From NCBI RefSeq assembly GCF_051020955.1, contig NW_027476169.1, forward strand, positions 310,001 to 374,000: a DNA stretch of 64,000 nucleotides, in the 5' to 3' direction. Within the stretch, counting starts at the first letter, position 1. Each line of letters begins with the position of its first letter. Below are positions 12,101 to 22,363 of this stretch, in pieces. A model generated the notes under the pieces. That model worked only from the letters and a program-made list of their open reading frames with translations, had not been told where the DNA came from and did no database searches. The translations under genes were made by a program, and so were the position numbers. Source of the stretch: Megalopta genalis. Its lineage: Eukaryota > Arthropoda > Insecta > Hymenoptera > Halictidae.

Positions 12101-13692
12101 CCTCGACCTCTTAACCGCGAAATAGTGTTGCAAACTCTAATGCGTACATTGCGATCAACTAAAAGAATGAAGAGAAATGCATTCACACGAAATATTGAAC
12201 TTCTAATCGTTCCAATGCTTCGTTCGATATAGTTTCAGAACGCTTGAAAATAAATGAATATAATTAAAAAGCATTGGCGGTAAAATATATATTTGTATAT
12301 ATATCCGTTTGAAAATTGAATTTTTTAATAAAACGAACACATATTTCTAGCCAACTACCGGAGAGAATTTTATCAAAGAAAAACATTTGTATAGTTAAAT
12401 AAATTTATGATGCCTTCAGATAAATTTTTTACAATGAAAAAGAAAAATGACGCGCGCGCTATGCAATATAGTACGAACCGTAATATAATAACATGTTACA
12501 ATATCCGAAAGTAAATGTTCGTCGATAAGGTACATTTTCTGCGAAGCTACAGTCACGTGTTGACATTGGAAGTAGATAAGTATCGTCTCATTTACCTCGA
12601 GGCCCCAAGGATAGGTTAGAAACTTGGGGAACGATACGCGACTTTCAATAATTAAATTATTTAAATATTGAATGAACCGTGTACCTATTTGTGGTCGATA
12701 AGAATGTATAAAAAAGAAACGTCACGATGGCATAACAAAAATCTTGGGGCACTTAAATATTTGTATTTTATTTTCGATACTTTACATCAGATTCAACGAA
12801 CGTTGACAGAAACTTGCATTCGCAACGAATATTCCATTGTAAATCGTAAAAGTACTTTCAACAATGGTACAGAATATTTTTTTAAATCATTTGACTTCAG
12901 CAACTCTCAAGCTTTACGGTGTGAATAGCCATCGTTCGCTCAATTAAAGACAACTCCACCTTAATATTAGTTCGGTTATCCCACTTCAACGTGTTCGTTC
13001 AGCAGAATTTTCGGCGGTGATAGACAACGAATCCGTTTCTCTTTCAATTAATTTCAGTCGCACCAAGATTAAGATCGCGAAGGACACCAAAATTTTCAGT
13101 TCAACCATTCCGTTTTGTTTCATAGATTCGTAACGAGATTCGAAAAATTGATTGTACCACTAACAACAAATAATTTCTGTTATGAATCAGACTCGTCGCA
13201 GGCATCTTCTTTAATACAAATGCAACAGGACTACACGATTTAACCGAACAATTCGATAAATTTTCATTGACGATGACATAAACGGTATTTTCAGTTTTAT
13301 CTGTTCGTTCGTTCGCTTCGAAATTAACGTTCTCTAGTGTTTATGAATATTCCAAACCTCGATTTGCCTATCAGCAATTGTCCCAACCACTTAGGAAACG
13401 TTCAGGGCATTCGTGTTATTTTATGGGAAGTACATATAAACATATACTCTCTCAAAACTTCTAATATATGTGTATTCGGAACACGAGTATTCAAAAATTG
13501 TTGAACAAACATAGTTCCTGTGTAAAAAGAAATGTGCGTGACAGGTGACGATCTAACCTGTACACGTCCATTGCTCTGTAAACCGGCATGGTCTTTAGTT
13601 AAGATGTCTTCGCAAAAGGTTAATCCGTTTCTGGTGGTCGGTTTCTCCTCGTGTTCATTCGGTCGCCTCCTGGTGGTAGCCTGTGCCGCCAT
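1..13692 (-). CDS. lace: Serine palmitoyltransferase subunit 2 (SPTLC2/lace), whole visible gene, 3' end outside the window
   Basis: PLP-dependent alpha-oxoamine synthase subunit that condenses serine with palmitoyl-CoA in the first step of sphingolipid synthesis, in the ER membrane. Eight coding exons read right to left: 13692-13558, 8245-8069, 5527-5373, 3137-2992, 1125-907, 698-535, 435-274 and 145 to the left edge, giving about 434 residues. All junction phases agree. Visible marks are a membrane segment in exon 2, the family block WNRPICSVPGA in exon 3, GSYNYLGF in exon 4, GMGFATN and LSDEKNHASL in exon 5, VEGVYSMEGS in exon 6, YLDEAHSTGALG and GTFTKSFGSAGGY in exon 7 (the Lys is the expected PLP Schiff base), and ATAMSPPVAQQI in exon 8. 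The human protein is somewhat over 550 residues, so the last quarter lies outside. Introns 1 and 2 hold several miniature elements. Confidence 0.95.
274..435 (-). CDS. lace: lace exon 7 (PLP-lysine exon)
   Basis: 54 codons, phase 0 both ends, acceptor ATTCCAG and donor GTGAGG. Reads AYVYLDEAHSTGALGKHGRG, then ILMGTFTKSFGSAGGYIAG. The Lys of TFTKS is the residue that binds pyridoxal phosphate in active subunits of this family. Confidence 0.97.
535..698 (-). CDS. lace: lace exon 6, followed by a GC donor
   Basis: Acceptor GTCGCAG, then NVKHLETQLRSAVVFGQP and IVIVVEGVYSMEGSIVHLPE, ending KKKYK. The only junction that keeps the frame and restores the family sequence KYKAYVYLDEAHS uses GCAAGT directly after the AAA codon, making this a GC-AG intron. 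Using the nearby GTAGAC instead would cause an immediate frameshift and stop. Confidence 0.93.
907..1125 (-). CDS. lace: lace exon 5
   Basis: Acceptor GTTTAAG, then NMPIHEELEKLTARFLGVED and the PLP-fold blocks FGMGFATN and LVLSDEKNHASLILG. Ends FNHN plus A before donor GTAAGT (phase 1). Confidence 0.95.
1775..2281. mobile_element. Palindromic miniature element F
   Basis: Starts TACAGGGTGGTCTGTGCAAT and ends with a diverged inverse (GCGTAGACCGCTCTGTA). The core is a long inverted repeat (GGGTATCATGGCAATAAGAT near 1903 against ATCTTATTGCCATGATACCC near 2023). TA-type flanks. Lies in a lace intron and encodes nothing. Confidence 0.75.
2400..3008. repeat. Three-unit tandem repeat overlapping a lace splice donor
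   Basis: Units begin near 2449, 2603 and 2831 with CTCCAAAGC-GCTTT-GAACAACAAG and share GATTTCCACG-TCTAGTGATC. The larger unit also includes AATGCTCGG-GAC-AG-AAATACGTT (2403 and 2789). The segment AACAACTAATTACCAAGTTC plus GAGACGTGCAC occurs at about 2752 and again at 2980-3011, where it is the true exon 4 end and its donor. Confidence 0.85.
2992..3137 (-). CDS. lace: lace exon 4
   Basis: Begins by completing a Gln codon (CA|G), then FTGTTTKCINLGSYNYLGFA, and ends ASGSARLEL plus G before donor GTAATT. The phase-1 end joins exon 5 as LGN, matching the EMGN block of the family. The last 18 coding bases and the donor are duplicated inside the neighbouring intron (see the tandem repeat at 2400-3008). 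Confidence 0.93.
3211..3642 (+). mobile_element. Mariner element, internally deleted copy 1
   Basis: Ends TATTGGGTTGGCAACTAAGT and its inverted form ACTTAGTTGCCAACCCAATA, with TA at both sides: mariner terminal repeats of the type common in bees. Inside are 5' terminal sequence, an AT-rich inverted repeat (about 3276-3376) and only the last 37 codons of the transposase. Non-autonomous, lying in the lace intron between exons 3 and 4. Confidence 0.88.
3456..3569 (+). pseudogene. Mariner transposase C-terminal remnant (copy 1)
   Basis: Frame LTQFLVEKDQTFYERGIFKL continues to SGKYITD and a stop. It matches the C-terminus of the second copy at 61160-61522. All catalytic residues are missing. Confidence 0.85.
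4718..5227. mobile_element. Palindromic miniature element G1
   Basis: Arms pair GGGTAAAAAAAATATTCGC (about 4721) with GCGAATACTTTTTC-TTTTTTAC (about 5202). Inner arms hold GACTAAAATGCTT (about 4840) and AAGCATTTTAGTC (about 5104). Related to the elements at 10042 and 34125 by the motif AATTTTGCTATTACTTGGAA. Confidence 0.65.
5373..5527 (-). CDS. lace: lace exon 3
   Basis: Begins GYAPLYENFERFYLR after acceptor TTGCAG and ends YGWSF plus two bases (phase 2) before donor GTAAGT. Contains RVRDCWNRPICSVPGATV, a signature stretch of SPTLC2/LCB2 proteins. Confidence 0.95.
6085..6210. repeat. AT-rich TATTATA repeat
   Basis: Array of TATTATATTATAATA units in a lace intron, beside a short inverted repeat (ACTGATATCAAATAATT at about 5992 and AATTATTTGGTATCAGT at about 6080). 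Confidence 0.75.
7545..7875. mobile_element. Family-A palindromic element, copy 1
   Basis: Hairpin element with GAGGTCATTTCAAGCAACTT on one side and AAGTTACTTCAAATGGCCTC on the other, right end GACACCCTGTA. The outer left end is truncated. The GC-rich core has three CCAAT pentamers. In lace intron 1. Confidence 0.8.
8069..8245 (-). CDS. lace: lace exon 2 (transmembrane exon)
   Basis: Acceptor TCTTCAG, then 59 codons beginning FPEKATKAESPN and ending KEYNRE, then donor GTAAGA. The segment ALTHLGFYILMFLGFINQLF is the single membrane anchor expected near the N-terminus of SPTLC2 proteins. Phase 0 on both sides. Confidence 0.92.
8375..8727. mobile_element. Family-C (TTAA) element carrying a family-A copy
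   Basis: Left end TTAACCCTTTGCG and right end GCACAAAGGGTTCG resemble the other family-C ends, with the right TTAA mutated. Inside, from about 8388 to 8631, is a family-A hairpin ending GGACACCCTGTA but lacking its left tip. This is a nested insertion followed by loss at one border. Confidence 0.65.
9100..10040. other. Part of lace intron 1, nothing recognised
   Basis: AT-rich sequence with an AT tract at 9540-9565; no exon, element end or conserved motif was seen. Confidence 0.4.
10042..10449. mobile_element. Palindromic miniature element G2
   Basis: Inverted ends GAGGAGCGAAACTGAGTCGA and GACTCGGTTTCGTTCCTC. Inner inverted segments carry TTAATTTTGCTATTACTTGG and its inverse. In lace intron 1; non-coding. 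Confidence 0.7.
10689..11124. repeat. Three-unit tandem repeat in lace intron 1
   Basis: Units of about 135-155 bp each carry TTTGTCTATTCTT-A-TAT, ACTTTATGTCTG and CAGTCAGAG-AATTAGCTG, then CACCTATTACATCAACCCA. Non-coding. Confidence 0.8.
11125..13557. other. Part of lace intron 1, few landmarks
   Basis: A short inverted pair of CCAAT motifs (ACCAATCAGC near 11450 and GCCAATCAGA near 11478) could be regulatory. A poly-A run lies at 12064-12084. Nothing else recognised. Confidence 0.4.
13558..13692 (-). CDS. lace: lace exon 1 (start exon)
   Basis: Encodes 45 residues starting MAAQATTRRRPNEHEE; the ATG sits in the context GCAAAATGG. The exon ends GTACAG and is followed by the donor GTTAGA in phase 0, which matches the phase-0 start of exon 2. 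The N-terminus of SPTLC2 is poorly conserved, so this exon is assigned by phase, strand, promoter-like surroundings and lack of a competitor, not by homology. Upstream on the minus strand is a pyrimidine-rich leader (plus coordinates 13731-13790). Confidence 0.75.
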
Positions 13693-13947
13693 TTTGCGTA
13701 GGGCGAATCTTTCACCAAAGCCGTAGGTCCGGAAAGAGAAAAGGAGAGAAAGAGAAAAAGAGAGTGTGAGAGGAGGGGAGCACACGGACCCGTGCAACAC
13801 GACGAACAAGTAAAGACTGACGCTAACTGACGCTCGCCACGCGTCGCGATGTCGTGTGATGTTAGCAACGCATGCGCCTCCTGCTGTTGACTTTATGACC
13901 GCGATTTACGCAGAAACGCGGGGATAACGCAGGAACACGTCCGGGAC

Positions 13948-13957
13948 GCGCATGCGC
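13948..13957. promoter_or_regulatory. Palindromic NRF-1-type site upstream of lace
   Basis: GCGCATGCGC about 250 bp upstream of the lace start codon, extended to CGCGCATGCGCGCG. A second copy lies at 14502-14511 and a GCATGCGCC at 13870. Confidence 0.45.
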
Positions 13958-14501
13958 GCGTCCGATTGTTATGTACGATCGCATACTTTCAGGATTAGGG
14001 AATACAATCGAGAAATAGCGATAATTAAACAATGTGCAGGCACATCGAGAGAACCGTTCGCGAATCGATTTTCTTTACGATCCTTTCTATCAAAATAAAC
14101 GTATCCACGATTATTAAAAATTTCCAATAAGTGTTTCGCCAATTTTATTTAATCCAAAACGAATCTTACGTTTACAAGAATGAAATTATTCGACAGAACC
14201 GAAGAGATAACCGAACGTGGAATGCGACGGAGAAATTGAAACTAAACACATAGCAAATGGATATGTGTCTAAACATTGACAACCTTGAGGACAGAGTTTT
14301 TACTTACTTCTAGGACACTCGTCGAAAGGTCACTGAACATTAATGGATTATTACAAACGGCTGTGGTCACAACACCGTCGGAACCTTGTTGAACAGTGTT
14401 CTATCACGTTTCGTTGATATTTTCAGAGATCCTTTTTACTTTACAATTACCATTCGTGACTACGCTATGCGACCGCGATTTTAACGCAGGACACCGGCCC
14501 G

Positions 14502-14511
14502 GCGCATGCGC
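14502..14511. promoter_or_regulatory. Second palindromic NRF-1-type site between lace and Rtnl1
   Basis: GCGCATGCGC within CCCGGCGCATGCGCCGG, a 16-base palindrome. The surrounding GACCGCGATTT-ACGCAG motif also occurs near 13899 beside the first site, so a small promoter segment may have been duplicated. Confidence 0.4.
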
Positions 14512-15795
14512 CGGAGCACACTTCGTACGCTTTGCATACTTCGTGCGCAAATCCCATGTGTTTGTAGGTGTAAAACCGCAACAACTTATAGTCGACGAAT
14601 AATTATATTTATGTGAATTTTGCGATAATAACTTAAATCGTACCGTTATATTTTGTTATAGTGTTACGATAGCAACTGTAGAAATTAAGAATACCTCGAT
14701 ACATGCAAAAACTATTAAATTAGTATGAACGTTCTCTTCGTTTCACATAACCTATTAATTACTCAATATTACAATGCGTTGGTAATATGCTGGTTTCATT
14801 TAACGTTACATATTCGTTAAAAGGATAATAGCAATAAGTCAACTTTCTTGCGCAGATAAATGATATACTTTACGAGTCGAGTAAACAAAGAAATGTTTAC
14901 GGTAAAGTATAAAATGAACGCGATGCATTGTTGTTGCTTTATTGGATATCTCGAACGTTTTCGTTAATTTTAACCGAAAGATCGTGTTAAGTTAACGTCA
15001 GTATCTATTCTGCCAAATGTGTGTGATTCATTGTCTCAAACTCCCACGCCTCCCTCCACCTGCAAAACGAAGAGGTGGGAGAACGTAGTTCAGCTCTGAT
15101 TGGTTCGATCCCAGTAACGAACGAGCCATCGAATCCCAATGCTGAAATTTTAATTACACACACACGTACCATACACAATGCTCCAAAAGTAGATATTATT
15201 TTTCGCTGTGATTTTGTATGACTAGATTCAAGGGTCTTTTAAACAGCGGTACACGTATAGCTACGCGAAATTTCTGTGAACAAAATTCGACCGACACGAA
15301 CCGTGCGACATGCTACCCACAACGTATACGGTCCTGGCGGAAACGCTGATAGTGGGGCGAGAACCCTCTTACGCACACCCTGCGAAGTACATTCTGTCAT
15401 GGAACGTGATTCAGAATTGAATCCACCCGTTGCCGAGTGAATGTTCTCTGTTGTCGCTACGGAGTTTCGCAACGTTTAATAACAAGTGACGGTAAGAGAA
15501 TACGAAGTGAGAACGAAACTGCTTTTAATTTTTCAAACGTTCGAGAAAAAAAAAGTGGAGTAAACGGAAAACACACTGTGCGACCGAAAGTTCGACAATA
15601 CGACGATCAAACACTATCGCACCGAGATAAATTTGTACAAAAATCGCGCTGCGTATTTAAATCGTCGTCGAAACGTTGAACAACTGTTGGAACAGCCGGT
15701 CTAAAATAACGATAGAAAGTTCGGACGATATTGCGAACGCTAAAAGAAAAGTTCAATTCTATGACAGGATAATCGACTCCTCGCTTGTAGCAAAG

Positions 15796-16600
15796 ATGGC
15801 CGAGCTGAAGGAGCAACCAATCAGAAGAGAGCACGATTCGATGGACGACTTTGAGCATCTCGAGAACGTCCAGGATGGACAGCCGGGTCTGCTGGAAGGT
15901 CACGTTGAGAAAACGCAAAGTGCTTTGGAACCAAACACGAACGCGGAAACAGACATGATTAGCTTTTCTCCTAACCAATCGTTGAGCAATCCGGAGGATC
16001 CGAAGAATGCGACGACGTTGCTGCTGGAGGCGGAGAAAGTTAGACCGGTCGAGGAGAATAAATTTGAGGTTAGGTCCAAGGAGCCGGAGCCGAGGCCTGC
16101 TCATTCCTTGACAGATCCAACAGAGGTCCCGTTGATTGAACCGATTCCCGTGAAAAATGACGACGAGTTAATGAACGTGCCGGCGGCGAGACCTAAAGAA
16201 GAAATAAAAGATCCGGTGGCGGAAACTAACAACAAAGTGACACCGCAGAGCGTTTCCCACGAGCCAGAAATCCTTTCTGTTCCGGAGAAGAAGCCCGAAC
16301 CCGTTCCCGTGAAACCCGAACCCGTTTCGACGAAGCCCGATTCCATCCCCGAGACGTTGCAATCTCGTTCGAACGACGAGAAAAAGCTAGACACCGCGAA
16401 AGAAACGTCCTTCGTTCTTCGGAAAGATAAAAAGGAGCGAACCGATGCCCCAGAGACCGACGAGTTGGAATTGGAATTGGAAATCGAAGCGACGCTGATG
16501 AAATGTTCGAAGCCGGAGAAGCAGGAAGCACGAAAAGAAGCGGCGGACGAGTTGCTATCTTTCACGGCGCCGAAAGAAAAATTCCCCAGAATCGGTATCG
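15796..16600 (+). CDS. Rtnl1: Rtnl1 start exon 1a (long isoform)
   Basis: Begins MAELKEQPIRREHDSMDDFE in the context AAAGATGG and ends RIGI plus G before donor GTAAGT (phase 1). The 268-residue N-terminal region is acidic and low in complexity, rich in Pro, Glu and Lys, with near-repeats such as KPEPVPVKPEPVSTKPDS. That fits the disordered N-termini of long reticulons, which do not conserve sequence. The frame is open upstream to 15676 but has no earlier ATG. The exon faces lace across a divergent intergenic region of about 2.1 kb. Confidence 0.9.
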
Positions 16601-19600
16601 GTAAGTTTCTTTCGTGTGGAAAATCGTTCTTTCGAATCTGATAAACGGTGTCCGATGAAATTTAGTAATATTCTTCGTAGTAATATTCTAGTCTCTTCGT
16701 AATGTTCATCCGGCTCTCTGCGCCTTCGCTTTCGACCTCTAAAGCCTCGAAAGCAGAAAACGATTAGCGCGAAATGTTAATTAATTTACCATCTTCGCAC
16801 GAAGTGAACCGTACTTCCGCTTGACTACAACGTCATCGCTTTCCTGAGGCGTAACGATTCGACTATTTATTCCGGACGCGTCGTACTTAGTTCCACGAAG
16901 GTTCGTTACCTCGTGCAGTATCGTGATTTGATCCTATTGTTACAATTTTTTTTCTTCTAACCGATGAGTAATTCGACACGACATTTTTATTACAGTTACA
17001 CGTCCAAGTTTTTTTGTCGAGCCAATGAAATCGCACATGTAGAAACCACACGACATTTTAATAACATTAACACACGTGACACGTGACAGTTTTTTTTCGT
17101 CACCGTATATATAATAAAGCAGCGAAAAATCGCTGTTCCTAAAGGCAACAGCGTCTTTTACCGTTACGCAGAAATGTACGGTGTGTAACGGTAAACAAGG
17201 AACTTCCATACGAAGCCCCATCTCTACCGGCTTACATATTCATATTTCTTCCTCGTTAAGTTAGTCGCTAATTATGAAGACCTCACTATGAAAAAAAATT
17301 TTTTTTTCTTCATATCTATCGTAATAATTTGGTTCTAGAAAGAGACCGGCATAATTAAATTAACACGTACGCGCAGTTATTTGATCTTGATATATTTATT
17401 TATCTTATCTTTTTATTTATCTTGGTATTTTTGTATCCCAGTTTCGAATAATGCTTAAACGTGGTATTATTGATTTTTAACAGGTTCAACGCGGAACCTA
17501 TTTCGTCTGACCTTCCGCTCTCACGCCGGTTATATGTACTATGCACGCCTTGACAAATTACAGCGCAGATTATCCAAATAATTTTTCCCGAACGTTACTA
17601 AACATTTGTTTCGCTCGCGGTACGTTCGCTGTTTTTTGCTGTTTTTTCTTCTTTTTATCGAAAATAATTATAACCGTGCGAACATAAACGAGTAAATAAT
17701 TGATGTATAGAGTATTAGTCACCGGTGACTATAGCACATGGCGACCCTAAACATTGTTTAATTCGCGGTACGTTCGCTATTCTTTGCTGTTTTTTCTTCT
17801 TTCTGTCGAAAATAATTATAATTGTGCGAACATAAACGAGTAAATAATTAATGTATAGAGTATTGGTCACCGATGACTATAGCACATGGTGAACGGAAAG
17901 TTTCGTCTTGGCTATATCAGTAACCGAGGTGGCGGCGAATCCGTTATGGTTAACCACGCTGTTACGTTAATCCGTCTATTCATCTCTAACAATAGCAACA
18001 TCATGTGTCATTTATGCACGTTCTTTGTCTTTGACGCTTAATATATAAAAATAAATACGCATCCCAGAAGTACGGTTGATATTTGTGGAGACAGTTTCAT
18101 GGAAACTTTTTTTATGCTTTGATGCGCGGAAATCGTAGGCAGTAATTTGTGGGAATAATACATATATATATGTATTATTATATAATATTATATTATGATA
18201 ATATATAATATTATATATATAATAATAATATTATATTACGATAATATATAATATTATATGTATATAACAATAATATTATATTAGGATAATATATAATATT
18301 ATATATATACCACACACCGTAAAGTAGATGTATTATCGGTTCTTTGTGTACAATATTTATGGTATGTACTGAAGCACATATGTACATACTCTATCTTTCC
18401 TCTTTCTCTCGATATTGATCCGCCACGGAGATACCTTACGACCTCTTTTGGTCGAATTAGTAGATGAGAAAAGATCATCGGAAAATTCAGTAATGAGATA
18501 AACATATTTTTTTCAACGATTAGCAGTCGCACGATTTAATTCGACGATCGCTGCTTTATATGTATTACCGTGTCCGAATCACGCGCCACGTAAGAATTCA
18601 AGGAATCCGTGCGAAGCCGCCTTTTATCCGAACAATTTGTCGCTAGGAATGCTGTCTCGTATGATCGTATTCTATACGGATATTTTTGTTCGTGATTCGA
18701 GAACGAAAAATTTCACGCGTGACTCATGAATTATTTCCGATGGCAGGTTGCGTCATATCTCTCCTCCCAACTTTTTTCGCGCTACACGAACGCATTAAAC
18801 AGCGAACCTTAGTTTTTTCCACTAATTACACGTAATTATTACGATTCGCGTGTTTTATTTTCGGTGACGAACAATGCGAAAACATTAATAACGAATATTA
18901 TTATTATTTCTTAAATACGTTCGCCCGTTATCGTTTCTTTGTTTACCGTTTAAATAAGCACAGTTTCGATTGTGGATCTCATCGGTCGAAATGTAAACGA
19001 TCGTACGATTTCAAATCTGCTACGTGCGCGTATTTCGCAATGCAGGTGATATTACCGCAGTACGCCGGCTGTTGCTTACGGCGCTACCATTTTGATCCCG
19101 AAAACGTTTTTCGCTATTACTTTCAAGATTTCACTTGTGTAATTAGAGCAACGTCCGACGAATTGCGTGGAATTAAAAAGTTTACGTCGATGTGCGAAAT
19201 TCGATTATTTGGAACGTTGGGATTTTTATTAGTAATTGCTTTAATTAGTAATTAAATTACTTTGATTAGTTCATTAATTATGTTCACAATTCAGTTCATT
19301 AATCTTCCAAAGTTGCACAAATGAAGCATCGTCGGTGCACGTCACCGTTTAGGTTATATTATAAATATTTATTATTATTATTAATATTTTAATCGGGAAA
19401 TTAATTAGTATTAAATTAGTATTAATTGATTAGTATTAAACGTAAAATGACGTTAGCAGTATTTAGCATATAATTCAGTTTCTGATCTCATAAGATTAAA
19501 CGATTTTCGGCTTCGTGCGTATATATAGGCTTTTGTTCATTTTCGTTACGCCGTAGAAAGTCTCGATTATTTTGATTACTTCGTGAAAGAGTCTCGATAA

Positions 19601-22319
19601 TTTCAACAATTGTTCAATGATAAGTGCGAAATCGGTCATTCCGACGTTCGAACTTTTACGTTATCGGGAACTGGAACTGTAAACGCTCGCCAATTTTACA
19701 GGAATTGTACGCGCTTATCTTGAAACGTGTTCGATTCCTCGGAAAACCCATTCCATCTCTTCTTAAATAGACACACCACGTGTTCCGCGTGTTTGTACAT
19801 AACCAATACGAGATTTTAATAATAACGACGGTAAATATTTACTTCAGTGACCTCGTCCAAAATCCGTTTATCTTTTCCAGTGTTTAAAAGAAGAAAAAAT
19901 CTTTATCTTATCGCTGAAGCAAAGAATCGGTCGGCGGAGTTCGAACAAATTACTTAATTAATTATTGATTGGTTTGGGTTAAGTCCGGCGATGAGCGACG
20001 GTCAGGCGATCTTTTGCCGACGCAAACGCGTCCACGGCACGCATGTAGGCGTAATCCTTGTGTAGTCCTAACAATTTTTGCAAACTAAGCAATCTTGCAA
20101 ACTAAGACCGAACAGCAATTATCGTTCACATAAAAATTGTACAAAATTTCGTTCTGGAAAATGTCCTTGTTTTTAATGAGAGATTTTAAAAGACCAGCAA
20201 GAAACGTTCTTGTGTGGCAGCACTGTAGAACTCAAGCGGGAGTTTGGCACCACTGGTAACTGTAGCTCAAGTCAACATGCTCTCTAACTTATAAATTATA
20301 GTAAATATTTGGCAAATGTCCTGCTTTCTCGAGACAACCCGATGACCTACGGAAAAACAGTCGTCCGGTGACTCTGGCAAAAGTAACATAAATAAAATAA
20401 ATATACATATCAGTTACATATATAAACTCATTCAGAGGCCATTTCATTCATCGTACGTGCTATATTTTCGGTGGACAGCTAAAGAAGAATGAACGTCAGA
20501 TCGTCCTTTCGTAAACTAACCGGGCAGAATTTTGTACCAATCACGAGCGTGCTAAAGTGACGAGCGTAAAAGCGACGTGCTTTTACCATAGGTTGGTACT
20601 CGAAGATGTAGGCAGCGTAGGAAAAACATTTGCGAAAGATCCTCACGTTCGCAAGCGCGATGTATTTGCTATACGGATAATAATGGCTAGATTAAATACG
20701 CGCGTAGCAATCATTAGCATTAGACTCTAATTCCAACGATTAGAGGACGTTCGGATGGCTGGGCACGGAGGTGTTCTCTCGCGTGGCCCTCACGCGGTGG
20801 TTGCAGGTGCTTCTTCGCGCACGTTTGCTCTACGCGCGGCATCTAACGGTCCCTGGAGCAATCGATTTCCGCAGCGCGCTCGAGCGTCGCCGCGCGCGCC
20901 ACCTGTGCTCGATCCATCGGAACCTCGTGGCCGATTCGGGAGGAAGCCCTATCAGCCTGTGCAGCGTACCAATGACAGAGCGGTAATGGTGGGGGATATC
21001 TGGAACTGTCCACGGGTCGATAATAGTCGAGTCAGTCTTCTTCTCACCTCGAACTCGAACGGTGGTAGGTCGTGTCCCTCGAGTTATAGATATAGCGGGT
21101 ATATCCTCGACGGTATCTCTCGCGGAAAAGATTTTTGTTTTCCTCGCGAACGGAAACGACCGAACAACGCAGCTTCAGTGCGAACGAGCTCGAAGTTCAG
21201 AGAGTCCCTGTGAAGTAAGACAAAAGTGAAAGAGGTCTCTGATAGAGAGAAAAAGAAAAAGAGGAGCAGTTGGTGTTTCGGGGAAAGTGCGCCGTTCGCG
21301 CTGCCAGCTCGAACTGTCGGGGTAGTGCTCGAATGCGATTCGTCGTCCTTGGTTCGATCGAGACGCAAGGTTAGGTGAGAAATGGAAGCGGAACCGGTAT
21401 GCCCTATCGATTTTCCAGGGAAGAAAATGGAAGCGGAACCGGTATGCCCTCCCGATTTTCCAGGGAAGAAAAAGCCGGACGCCGGTGCGGTTTGCAAGAA
21501 ACCGTGTTCCGGTCAGGCCAACGGCAACCCTTGCTTCTGGAATGTTCTTAATCCGCGTACGTTCAATTATTGTAACTCTATCATTTTTTTCATCAACGCC
21601 TGCGGACGTAACTCTAGACGATATTATATATATATATTATGAACCACCTTTCGATCAGAGCGAGATCGTCCGACCGAGCTTTCTAGGTTAGAGTATGCTA
21701 CAGACGCGCAAACTTCCGCGGTCCACTTATCATCGCGCTCGACAGACGAGTCTACTAAACCGACTACGCACGTCACCGAAGTTGTTCCGCCGCTGCGAGA
21801 CGATCTTCGATCAGCAGAGGTGCACGAACCACCGACTGTTTTCGCGCTTGGATCCCCTGGAGAGAAAAAAAGATAATTCATTGGCCACCATCTCGCACGA
21901 GCGAAACGCATTATCGAATGCACAGAGACGAGTTTACGAGTTTAGCTTCGACTCGACCGATTCGACTGTCGTGTATTCAAGGAAACGAGGCGGTTCTCTC
22001 TTGCCTCTTTAACATCACAAACAGAAACTCGTTCCTCCCTTGTCGAGCTGTGTTGCGTAACGATCTTACGTTTGCCGTTAGACAAAGTCTATAACGCGAA
22101 TGACTCGCGTGCAGCTGGTATCGACACGATGATGGTGCACGATCGCTGGGGCGCGTTATAGGGAAATTGGAACTCTGACATTTGAAGTTTGACGTTTCGT
22201 TAGGAACTAGATCGCTTTCGCACGCACGAAAGGCGAATCGCCGAATTTTCTTTGCACATCTCGTGCGAAGTTTATATATTTATATATTTATAATTCGGAT
22301 TCATAGTATAATTCATATA

Positions 22320-22363
<44 letters not shown>

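Larger units (their letters stand above)
13693..15795. other. Divergent intergenic region between lace and Rtnl1
   Basis: About 2.1 kb separates the two start codons. It holds the pyrimidine-rich lace leader (minus strand), two NRF-1-type palindromes, and an Rtnl1 leader from about 15.4 kb. No TATA box or coding exon is evident. Confidence 0.5.
16601..20700. other. Rtnl1 intron without recognised genes
   Basis: Contains a tandem duplication (17597-17889) and an AT-rich repeat (18160-18310). I see nothing else above noise between 18320 and 20700. Confidence 0.5.

Noticed and set aside
15607..16565. Minus-strand ORFs opposite Rtnl1 exon 1a
   Set aside because: Shadow frames of a Pro/Glu/Lys-rich coding exon; no motifs and no splice logic.
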